A stretch of DNA of 64,000 nucleotides from Pseudoxanthomonas sp. 3HH-4. Lineage in GTDB: Bacteria > Pseudomonadota > Gammaproteobacteria > Xanthomonadales > Xanthomonadaceae. The position numbers and the translations under genes were made by a program. The notes beneath the pieces are model-generated. The model was not told where the DNA came from. It saw nothing but the letters and a program-made list of their open reading frames with translations, and ran no database searches. Shown here one piece after another: positions 23,332 through 30,333 of this stretch (position 1 is the first letter of the stretch; the number at the start of each line of letters is the position of its first letter). The DNA lies in contig NZ_VFPB01000002.1 in assembly GCF_006716465.1 (NCBI RefSeq), positions 62,001 to 126,000 on the forward strand. Direction: 5' to 3'.

Positions 23332-24719
23332 TTGCTGCTACCCCGCTTGGTCTTCTTGCCGGCCTTGGGCGTATCGCTCGTTGCGCTGCGCGTGGTGTTG
23401 CGCGCCACCCAGTCCTTCATCGACACGACCGACGCCGGCTTGCCGGCGGGCGGGGCGGCGTTCTTCGGCGCTTTGGGGACAGGCGCTTTCGCCGCCTTGG
23501 CGACGTGCTTCCTGGCCTTGCCCGGCTTGCGCGCGGCAGTCTTGGTCGCCGCGGGCATGCGTTCCTTCTTCGTTACGACCGGTGCTGCGGCGACCACTGT
23601 CCGTCGCACAAGTTTCCTGGGTGCCTGCTTCTTGGCGGCGGCGCGCTTCTTGGGCGCAGCTTTCGGCACCGGTGATGGCTTGCGACGGACCGAAGCACGC
23701 TTCTTCGCTGCTTTCGGTCTTGCCGGTGCCGGCACGACAGGTTGAGGTGTTTCGGCGACCCTGGGCGTGTCCACCGGTGCCGCGGCACGCTGCGCCGGTG
23801 CGCGACGGACGGGCGCCGCCTGAGCCCGGGTCAACTTGCGCAGTGCGCGCTCCAGTTCGACGACCTTGCGGTGGGCGGCATCGACTTCCGTCCGCGTCGG
23901 CATGCCGAACAGGGTGCAGACCTGTTCGACTTCACGCTGCACACCCAGACGCAGCCGGGCCTGCGCGTTCGCCAATCCGCCATAGGCGTGGCGGAAATCG
24001 CTGGACATGGCGACCTGCGCATAGGCTTCTTCGGCCGCGTCGATCCACAGGTCGAACAGGGCTCGGGCGTTCTGCAGTTGGCGGCCGGGTTCGGCGTGCT
24101 CCTCCAGCTTGCGCTCGAAGCGCACGAAGGCATCCTGCGCCACCTGCAGCATCAGCGTGTCGTACTCGCCGACCTGGCGCTGGTAGTCCTGGTAAGCCTG
24201 CGCCAGATGCTGCCAGCGTTCCTGGTGCTCGCGCGACAGGCCGAACGTCGGCAGGTGCATCCAGCGATCGCCATCGCGCTGCAGGTTCTCCAGCCAGGGG
24301 CGTACCTGCTGCATCCACCCGTCCATGCCGTGCGCACCGCCCTGCATGCTGCGGAAGATGTCGGCGAACGGGTTATGGGCCGGCGTGGGGTCGGCCATGC
24401 CGAGCGCGGAGCGCCAGGCGCGGCCGATGTCGCTGGCGTCATGGTCGCGGCCGGTGAACTGCGCGGCGACCTGCTGCATCTGCCCGAACCACTGGCCAGC
24501 CTGTCGCTGGAAACGGCCGACGGCTTCATCCACCTGCGGTTGCCCGCCGGGCACCAGCTTCGACCACCAGTCCACGGTCTGCTGCCAGCCGGGCGCTGCG
24601 CCCGGCATGGCCATCGTCGGCGTTGCGCCGGACTGTCGCAGGGCATCGCCCCACAGACTCCAGTACTGCTTGGCCACCGATTCGAAATCGCCCGGCCACG
24701 GTGGAACGGAATTTGCCAT
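23328..24719 (-). CDS. phaE: Class III PHA synthase subunit PhaE with a long basic tail
   Basis: A 463-residue subunit; family members are about 350-370. Residues 1-295 match PhaE: FESVAKQYWSLWGDALRQ, then PWLENLQRDGDRWMHLPTFG, REHQERWQHL, LFDLWIDAAEEAYAQ and a C-terminal coiled coil VVELERALRKL. From about residue 300 to the end is a Lys/Ala/Pro-rich tail (KKRASVRRKPSPVPKAAPKK and so on) like histone H1 or phasin PhaF. The tail is an extra domain and may bind DNA (inference). The ATG lies just inside a promoter-less gap after pssA. Confidence 0.92.
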   Translation of the reverse strand: MANSVPPWPGDFESVAKQYWSLWGDALRQSGATPTMAMPGAAPGWQQTVDWWSKLVPGGQPQVDEAVGRFQRQAGQWFGQMQQVAAQFTGRDHDASDIGRAWRSALGMADPTPAHNPFADIFRSMQGGAHGMDGWMQQVRPWLENLQRDGDRWMHLPTFGLSREHQERWQHLAQAYQDYQRQVGEYDTLMLQVAQDAFVRFERKLEEHAEPGRQLQNARALFDLWIDAAEEAYAQVAMSSDFRHAYGGLANAQARLRLGVQREVEQVCTLFGMPTRTEVDAAHRKVVELERALRKLTRAQAAPVRRAPAQRAAAPVDTPRVAETPQPVVPAPARPKAAKKRASVRRKPSPVPKAAPKKRAAAKKQAPRKLVRRTVVAAAPVVTKKERMPAATKTAARKPGKARKHVAKAAKAPVPKAPKNAAPPAGKPASVVSMKDWVARNTTRSATSDTPKAGKKTKRGSSK

Positions 24720-24791
24720 GTGCCCTCCCTTCCCGACCGATTCTAGCCGCGGTGGGCGGCGCGTGCATGACGCGCCCTCACCTCACGGTTC

Positions 24792-25406
24792 TCAGGGCTT
24801 GGGAATGCGCAGCGTCTTGCTGATCATCAGCGTGCCGGACACGGCATACAACAGCACCAGCGGGTGCAACAGCCAGGGACCGAGCTTCACCTCGCCCAGC
24901 CACAGCGCCGGGCCGACATGACCCAGGTACGCGGCGATGGCCAGCACGATGACCAGCGCCAGGCTGGTGGGGATGGGCGTACCTTCGAAGAACTTCACCT
25001 TGTCGCCGCCTTCAGCCAGTGTTTCGGCGGTGACGTTGTAGCGCGCCAGCCGGCTGACGCCGCAGGCGACGAAGTACGACAGCACCAGCCAGTCCCAGCC
25101 ACCCTGCATGCCGCAGGCATAGGCCAGCGCCGCAGGCGCGACACCGAACGAGATGACATCGGCCAGCGAATCCAGTTCGCGCCCCAGCACCGACGCCTGC
25201 TTGCGCCAGCGGGCCACGCGGCCATCGAGGGCGTCGAAGATGAATGCCAGCGGGATCAGCGCCATGCCGATCATCAGGTCGCGCAGGATGCCTTCCTGCA
25301 GGAAGCGCATCGATGCGAACACCGCACCCGTGCCGCAGAAGGCATTGCCCAGCGTGAACCAGTCGGCCAGCTGGAAGTCGCGGATCATCGAAAAGTGTCG
25401 GGACAT
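24792..25406 (-). CDS. pssA: CDP-diacylglycerol-serine O-phosphatidyltransferase
   Basis: A membrane enzyme of about 204 residues making phosphatidylserine from CDP-diacylglycerol and serine. The CDP-alcohol phosphatidyltransferase motif is intact: DG-RV-AR...G-REL-D-SLA-D in LDGRVARWRKQ, VLGRELDSLADV. Around eight hydrophobic segments follow, starting with the ADWFTLGNAFCG helix. ATG 25406 is used; a TTG at 25424 would add six residues. It is upstream of phaE on the same strand by 72 bases. Confidence 0.88.
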   Translation of the reverse strand: MSRHFSMIRDFQLADWFTLGNAFCGTGAVFASMRFLQEGILRDLMIGMALIPLAFIFDALDGRVARWRKQASVLGRELDSLADVISFGVAPAALAYACGMQGGWDWLVLSYFVACGVSRLARYNVTAETLAEGGDKVKFFEGTPIPTSLALVIVLAIAAYLGHVGPALWLGEVKLGPWLLHPLVLLYAVSGTLMISKTLRIPKP

Positions 25407-25484
25407 GGCGGCAGGCGTGACCAAGGAAGGCCTACAGGGTAAGCGGAACCGGGTGAAATCGTCGTGGGCCGCGCTCAGCTCCCT

Positions 25485-25593
25485 GTAGGAGCTACGTGAG
25501 TCGCGACCGCGGCAACAGAGCAGCCATGATCCGTTGCGTGGCCCATCTGCCCGGACTGCCCAGGTCTGCGGTCGCGACTCACGTCGCTCCTAC
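25485..25593. repeat. GTAG-headed REP pair
   Basis: GTAGGAGCTACGTGAGTCGC at the left with the inverse GCGACTCACGTCGCTCCTAC at the right, about 70 bases between. Same class as 22102-22241. It sits between pssA and the 3HB-oligomer hydrolase. Confidence 0.85.
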
Positions 25594-25603
25594 AACAGCG
25601 GGG

Positions 25604-27439
25604 TCAGCGCGGAATCGCCAACTGGCTGGCTTCGACGCTGCCCGCGCCCCGCGGTTGCGGACTGATCAGCGCATTCGCCGACAGCTCCCGGCTTCCATCC
25701 AGCGTGGCGCTGACCTGGTCCAGCGCCGCGTAGACATAGGGCAGCAGGGGCACGTACCGCGCGCCATAGGCCGGCAGCGCCAGGAAACCGTCGAAGTGCT
25801 GCGCATGCCGCACCTGCCAGTAGCGCACGTCGGGATTGGCGGCGCGCGCAGCTTCCACATACGGCGCGCTGGAGAACGCCGGCGGCACCAGCCCGTCGTC
25901 TAGTCCATGGATCACCACCACCGGTCGCCGCGTGCGCGGGAAGCGTGCGGCGGTCTGCGCGATGCCGGCCTGCACGCGGCGCGCGTCGTCGCTGGTGCCG
26001 GTATGCAGGGCACGCAGGCATTGCAGGCCAGGCAGGGTGAAGTCCGGCGGCGCCACCTTCGTGTCGACGATGCCCACGCCCGCACCCGGCGGAATACCGC
26101 TGCCGTCCGACCACCACGCGGCGCGCTCGGCGGCGCTGGCCGCGCGCGCGCTGAAGTCCGGGTTCTGCGCAGAGAATGCGAAGCCGCAGGGATGCTCGCC
26201 GACGCCATAGCGGCCATAGGCGGAGGCGTATGTCACCGCCACGGCGCGCCACAGGTCGAAACCGACACTCAACGCGCCGGATACCAGCGCTGCATCGGTC
26301 CAGCCGCTCGCCTTCAGCTGTGCATGCGCCGATGCCGCCTGTGCCTTCGCATCCGCGCCGCTGACCAGCCCGGCCGCTTTCAGCGTGGCGCAACGCGCGG
26401 TCCACACCGGATCCGCCTGCGCGCGCAGCGGCGGCTGCGGCAGCGTGTCCGCGGGCAGGTGCAGCAGCGCGCATGGCATCAGCAGGGCGGCTTCCGTCGT
26501 GTAGTCATACAGTGACCGCGCACCGTGTGCATCCGCCGCCAGGATGTTCGGCTCGCCCGCGACCACGGCATCCAGCCAGCCGCCCTCTTCCTCGCTGGCA
26601 CGCAGCACGGCACCACCGCCGTTGGAGATGCCCACTGCGATCACGCGCGTGTTGTCGAAGCGGAACGGCGCCGCCTGTGGGAACGCCTGATCCAGCGCGG
26701 CCAGCGCGAACTCGGCGGCCTGCTTCACGTGCCGTCCCCAGTCCGCTTCCGGATTGTCCTTGGAATGCGCGTGCTTCACCGCCACACCGCTGGCACCGAC
26801 TGGCGCGTCCGGCACGAAGGCCAGCGCATCGACGCCAAGCTCGCCAATGGTGCCGTCCTCACGCGCGCCGCGCTGCTCGTCGAGATCGAAATAATCCGTA
26901 CCCGCGCCCTTGTCGGTGTAGGCGACGGCGCACCCCTTCGGCAATGCCCACGGTCCGGCTACCGCGATGGCGCCATAGACGCCGCGCGAGCCAGACGAAG
27001 CGGTGACGACGACGCAGCGCTTAGTGGCATCGAAACTGTCCGGCACCTGCACCAGCACGCGGTGCGGCTGCACGGCACCCGGTACTTTCGCCAGTGCCGA
27101 GTACTCGCGCCCCGGTACGTTGGCCACGCTGCCATAGGCCTGGCCGTAACCGCCCGTCAGCGAGAGATCGGCGATGCCGCGCCAGTTGGCCCAGATCGCG
27201 CGACGGCGCAGTTCGGCGGGCGTGGGATTGGCGGAATCAGCGAATGCGGGCGCCGCCATCGCGCGCAGGCCATCCAGGCCCAGGCCCGCGGTGAGCAGAT
27301 CGTCATCGCCACGGTGCTCGGTGACGCGCTGGAGCTGGATCATGTGGGCCACCGCTTCAGGCTTGGGCGGCGTACTGCTGCAGGCGGCCAGCGCCGCTCC
27401 GAGCAACAAGCCGCAGGACATGCGCATCTTCGCGTTCAT
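25604..27439 (-). CDS. 3-hydroxybutyrate-oligomer hydrolase, outer-membrane lipoprotein
   Basis: A 611-residue esterase of the 3HB-oligomer/dimer hydrolase family, which cleaves short D-(-)-3-hydroxybutyrate oligomers to monomers. It has a lipoprotein signal, lipobox LAAC with Ser at +2, so outer-membrane retention is likely. Family blocks: PSL-like EYSALAKVPG, VASSGSRGVYGAI-type start VVTASSGSRGVYG, and DKGAGTDYFDLDEQ. The nucleophile is in VAVGISNGGGAV (GISNG). The Asp is in IHGLDDGLVPP and the His in VRHAQHFDGFLALP. It is divergent from bdhA with a shared 132-base promoter region. Confidence 0.9.
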   Translation of the reverse strand: MNAKMRMSCGLLLGAALAACSSTPPKPEAVAHMIQLQRVTEHRGDDDLLTAGLGLDGLRAMAAPAFADSANPTPAELRRRAIWANWRGIADLSLTGGYGQAYGSVANVPGREYSALAKVPGAVQPHRVLVQVPDSFDATKRCVVVTASSGSRGVYGAIAVAGPWALPKGCAVAYTDKGAGTDYFDLDEQRGAREDGTIGELGVDALAFVPDAPVGASGVAVKHAHSKDNPEADWGRHVKQAAEFALAALDQAFPQAAPFRFDNTRVIAVGISNGGGAVLRASEEEGGWLDAVVAGEPNILAADAHGARSLYDYTTEAALLMPCALLHLPADTLPQPPLRAQADPVWTARCATLKAAGLVSGADAKAQAASAHAQLKASGWTDAALVSGALSVGFDLWRAVAVTYASAYGRYGVGEHPCGFAFSAQNPDFSARAASAAERAAWWSDGSGIPPGAGVGIVDTKVAPPDFTLPGLQCLRALHTGTSDDARRVQAGIAQTAARFPRTRRPVVVIHGLDDGLVPPAFSSAPYVEAARAANPDVRYWQVRHAQHFDGFLALPAYGARYVPLLPYVYAALDQVSATLDGSRELSANALISPQPRGAGSVEASQLAIPR

Positions 27440-27505
27440 GCGTGGAAATCATCCAGGGTTCCGGTCAGTGCCACGAAACTACCCTCCGCGGGAAGCGCCG
27501 TCATC

Positions 27506-27517
27506 GTACTTTGGTAC
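27506..27517. promoter_or_regulatory. GTAC-N4-GTAC dyad between oligomer hydrolase and bdhA
   Basis: The sequence CATCGTACTTTGGTAC (27502-27517) shares CATCGTAC-N-TT-N-GTAC with 36598-36613. The dyad centre is 36 bases (5' end to -10 start) from a weak TACCCT towards bdhA, and also 36 bases from a weak TAGTTT on the other strand towards the hydrolase. Both put it near -42 in each direction. This is consistent with an activator site for both genes. Inference only. Confidence 0.5.
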
Positions 27518-27570
27518 CACGAACCCGTCGCGCCTGCCTGCTACCCTAGCCCAAGCACGCAGGAGCCCCC

Positions 27571-28338
27571 ATGCAACAGACCCATACCGTCCTCATCACC
27601 GGTGCCGCCAGCGGCATCGGCGCCGGCATTGCCGCGCAACTGGCCGAAGCCGGCCGTCACGTCATCGTCAGCGACCTCAGCCTCGACGCGGCCGAAGCCG
27701 TCGCGACGCAGATCCGCACCAACGGCGGCTCGGCGGAGGCCGTGGCGCTGGACGTCACCTCGCAGGACAGCATCGATGCCTCGCTGGCGATGATCTCGCG
27801 CCCCATCGACGTGCTGGTCAACAACGCTGGTCTGCAGCATGTCTCGCCGCTGGAGGACTTTCCCATCGAGAAATGGGACTTCCTGGTGCAAGTGATGCTG
27901 GTCGGCGTGGCCCGCCTGACCCGCGCCGTGCTGCCGGGCATGCGCGAACGCGGCTTCGGCCGCATCGTCAACATCGGCAGCATCCATGCGCTGGTGGCCA
28001 GCCCGTACAAGAGCGCCTACGTGGCGGCCAAGCACGGGCTGGTCGGCTTCTCCAAGGTGCTGGCTCTGGAAACCGCCGACACCGACATCACCATCAACAC
28101 CGTCTGCCCCAGCTACGTGAAGACGCCGCTGGTGGACAAGCAGATCGCCGACCAGGCGCGTACCCGCGGCATTTCCGAGGCCGACGTGGTCAGCCAGGTG
28201 ATGCTGAAGCCGATGCCCAAGGGCGTTTTTATCGGCCTGGACGAACTGGCCGGCATCACCGCCTTCCTCACCTCGCCGGCCGCGCGCAACATCACCGGGC
28301 AGACGATCGTCGTGGATGGCGGCTGGACGGTGCAGTGA
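27571..28338 (+). CDS. bdhA: 3-hydroxybutyrate dehydrogenase (SDR)
   Basis: A 255-residue short-chain dehydrogenase oxidising D-3-hydroxybutyrate to acetoacetate with NAD+. It has the nucleotide motif TGAASGIGAG, the NNAG tetrad, catalytic Ser in NIGSIHALVASP, and YxxxK in YVAAKHG. The family-specific QHVSPLEDFP-EKWD and FVQVML-type stretches (WDFLVQVMLVG) place it in bdhA and not in other SDR classes. ATG 27571 follows AGGAG. It is divergent from the oligomer hydrolase, matching a pathway of oligomer hydrolysis then monomer oxidation. Confidence 0.92.
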   Translation: MQQTHTVLITGAASGIGAGIAAQLAEAGRHVIVSDLSLDAAEAVATQIRTNGGSAEAVALDVTSQDSIDASLAMISRPIDVLVNNAGLQHVSPLEDFPIEKWDFLVQVMLVGVARLTRAVLPGMRERGFGRIVNIGSIHALVASPYKSAYVAAKHGLVGFSKVLALETADTDITINTVCPSYVKTPLVDKQIADQARTRGISEADVVSQVMLKPMPKGVFIGLDELAGITAFLTSPAARNITGQTIVVDGGWTVQ

Positions 28339-28421
28339 AGCGAGTGGATGGCGAAGAGGAGTGAGCGAAAGCCAGCTCGCCCCACCCACTTCTCACTCCC
28401 CTCCACTCACTCCTGCTCTTC

Positions 28422-29084
28422 ATGCCCAACCTCCTGATCGCCGACGACCACCCGCTGTTCCGGGCCGCCCTGCGCGGCGCGGCGGCCGACGCCGTGGCCC
28501 AGTTGACGGTGCGTGAAGCCGAATCGCTGGATGGCGTCATCGCGACGCTGGAAGCGCACGACGACATCGATCTGGTGCTGCTGGACCTGCACATGCCGGG
28601 CAACCATGGCCTTGCTGGCTTGGCGGCGATCCGTGCGCAGTTTCCCGCGGTCGCCGTCGTGGTGGTGTCGGCGAACGATGATCCGCGGGTGGTGCGCCGG
28701 GCACTGGACCACGGTGCTGCCGGCTACCTGCCGAAGAGTTCCGGGCTGGATGAGTTACGCGATGCGATCCGCAGCGTGCTGGCCTGCGAGCAATGGCTGC
28801 CCGCCTCGCTGCGTGGCGCCGTGGCGCGCGCGCAGTCGTCCGAACACGACACCGAACTAGCGGGCCGGCTGGCCAGCCTGTCGCCGCAGCAGTTCCGCGT
28901 ACTGACGCTGGTGGCCCAGGGCCTGTTGAACAAGCAGATCGCCGACCGCCTGGATGTGCAGGAACGCACGGTCAAGGCGCACCTGTCCGCCATCTTCGAC
29001 CGACTGGGGGTACGCAACCGCACCCAGGCCGGCGTGGTGCTGCGCGAACTGGAGCTGACGGATCCGGCGCGACATATCGAGTGA
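28422..29084 (+). CDS. CrbR/ErdR-like LuxR-family response regulator
   Basis: A 220-residue regulator. The receiver begins PNLLIADDHPLFRAAL. The phospho-acceptor Asp is in VLLDLHMPGNHG and the Lys in GYLPKSSGLDEL. The GerE HTH is LSPQQFRVLTLVAQGLLNKQ with RTVKAHLSAIFDRLGVRNRT. Its best-known relatives (CrbR, ErdR/MxtR system) pair with an SLC5-domain kinase and switch on acetyl-CoA synthetase and acetate use. Such a kinase is encoded 1.2 kb away at 30334. The gene follows bdhA by 83 bases. Confidence 0.85.
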   Translation: MPNLLIADDHPLFRAALRGAAADAVAQLTVREAESLDGVIATLEAHDDIDLVLLDLHMPGNHGLAGLAAIRAQFPAVAVVVVSANDDPRVVRRALDHGAAGYLPKSSGLDELRDAIRSVLACEQWLPASLRGAVARAQSSEHDTELAGRLASLSPQQFRVLTLVAQGLLNKQIADRLDVQERTVKAHLSAIFDRLGVRNRTQAGVVLRELELTDPARHIE

Positions 29085-29122
29085 TCCCGTAATCCGCCGA
29101 GACAGCACCTCTTGGTCCCTGC

Positions 29123-29231
29123 CGTCATCCCGGCGCAAGCCGGGATCCATTCGGATTCTGCAGATGCTTCGCTTGGGTCGCAGTACCGCCGAGCAGAAGC
29201 AACCTGGGTCCCAGCGTTCGCTGGGACGACG
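29123..29231. repeat. GTCATCCCGGC-type dispersed repeat
   Basis: GTCATCCCGGCGCAAGCCGG at the left is partly inverted at the right end (GTTCGCTGGGACGAC). The same head and centre recur in better shape at 30239-30333. This is a known type of Xanthomonas extragenic repeat. Confidence 0.7.
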
Positions 29232-29290
29232 AGGCCCTTCTCGTGAAACATGCAGATTCCGCGAATGCCAAAGAACTGCGGTCATTTTTT

Positions 29291-29516
29291 CGCCACACAC
29301 CTTGACAGCGTTGCACCGCAACGCGTGCCATCGCTTATCCACATGTTGATCGACAGACCATCCACACCGGGTGTGGACAACCCGGACACCGCACCGTCAT
29401 GGACTGGTCAAAAATTCGCCACCCATCTTGACAGGCTTGCGGCACAAGGCGCCGACGCGGTTATCCACACGGTTTCCCACACGCTCTCCACATGGCGTGT
29501 GGACAAGCGGACAGCG
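29291..29516. repeat. Two tandem 126-bp units with DnaA-box-like sites
   Basis: Unit one starts CGCCAC at 29291 and unit two at 29417 (period 126). In both, TTGACAG lies just inside, a small GC dyad follows, TTATCCACA is exactly 44 bases from the start (29335-29343 and 29461-29469), and TGTGGACAA (TTGTCCACA reversed) exactly 81 bases from the start (29372-29380 and 29498-29506). Each unit also has a TCCACA...TGTGGA palindrome. The spacers differ in sequence, so the sites and spacing, not the whole unit, are conserved. Confidence 0.75.
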
Positions 29517-29538
29517 TGGAACACGAAGTTGCTCCCAG

Positions 29539-29679
29539 TGGGAGCATCGCGAGTCGCGACCGCAGATTCGACGCTGCGCCAAATGCAGCCCGTTCTCCTC
29601 CCTGGCGCGCTGCGGCGCGTTCATCACCGCGCGACGCGAACCGCTATCGGGGCGCGGTCGCGACTCACGTCGCTCCTAC
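29539..29679. repeat. GTAG-headed REP pair, left end degraded
   Basis: The right end GCGACTCACGTCGCTCCTAC is canonical. The left is altered to GGGAGCATCGCGAGTCGCGA. It is the same class as 22102-22241 and lies immediately before the NUDIX gene stop. Confidence 0.7.
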
Positions 29680-29704
29680 ACGAACGACATGCGCACGAGC
29701 AACA

Positions 29705-30193
29705 TCAGATGCGCGAGTAGTCCCACGAGACCATGCGACCCTCGTGGTACGGCATGACGCCGTGGAATCCGCGCGGGTCCTCGTCGAACACGAGAGGCAG
29801 GAAGTGGCGGTCGCCGTCCCACAACGGCAGGTCCAGGATCTTCTCCACCGGGACCCATTCCAACGTGCCTTCCGGATTGCGCTCGAATGGCGTACCGCTG
29901 TAAGCGGTGATGACGAAGACGAATCCCAGCCAGTCCTCGCCGTGCTTGCCGAAACCCGGCCAGCTGATCGTGCCGCGCAGGGCCATCGCATCGCAATCGA
30001 TCCCGGCTTCCTCGTGGATCTCGCGACGCATGCCGGCCACCACGTCCTCGTCCCGTTCGATCTTGCCGCCCAGGCCGTTGTACTTGCCCAGGTGCTGGTC
30101 GTCCGGACGAGCATTGCGATGGATCAGCAGTACCTGCGTACGATCGGGCGACAGCACGTAGCCGAGGGTGGCGACGATGGGGGTATAGGGCAT
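29705..30193 (-). CDS. NUDIX hydrolase (MutT/8-oxo-dGTPase-like)
   Basis: A 162-residue protein with a complete Nudix box GGKIERDEDVVAGMRREIHE followed by EAGI. It begins TPIVATLGYVLSPDR and includes LGFVFVITAYSG. The LGKYNGLGGK stretch is typical of oxidised-nucleotide hydrolases. Sanitation of oxidised dNTPs is the likely role. It lies between crbR and crbS but is not obviously part of their function. Confidence 0.88.
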   Translation of the reverse strand: MPYTPIVATLGYVLSPDRTQVLLIHRNARPDDQHLGKYNGLGGKIERDEDVVAGMRREIHEEAGIDCDAMALRGTISWPGFGKHGEDWLGFVFVITAYSGTPFERNPEGTLEWVPVEKILDLPLWDGDRHFLPLVFDEDPRGFHGVMPYHEGRMVSWDYSRI

Positions 30194-30238
30194 GGGGTAC
30201 TCTTTTGCGGCGAAGCAAGGATTCTACCGACTTCACTC

Positions 30239-30333
30239 CGTCATCCCGGCGAAAGCCGGGACCCAGAGATTTTTCCCACAGGATTCGTCGTCACGCAGAA
30301 GGCACTGGGTCCCGGCTTTCGCCGGGATGACGG
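30239..30333. repeat. GTCATCCCGGC-type inverted repeat
   Basis: CGTCATCCCGGCGAAAGCCG at 30239 is mirrored by CGGCTTTCGCCGGGATGACG ending 30332. There are about 50 bases of spacer. The right arm ends against the stop codon of the CrbS-like gene. Confidence 0.85.

Larger units (their letters stand above)
29085..29704. other. 620-base intergenic region: repeats and a DnaA-box-like tandem unit
   Basis: No gene is visible. It contains a GTCATCCCGGC-type repeat (29123-29231), a two-unit 126-bp repeat with TTATCCACA sites (29291-29516), and a degraded GTAG REP pair (29539-29679). crbR and the NUDIX gene converge on it. Confidence 0.7.

Noticed and set aside
29291..29516. Chromosomal replication origin
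   Set aside because: DnaA-like boxes are present, but dnaA, dnaN, gyrB and an AT-rich unwinding region are not. A titration-type site is more likely than oriC.
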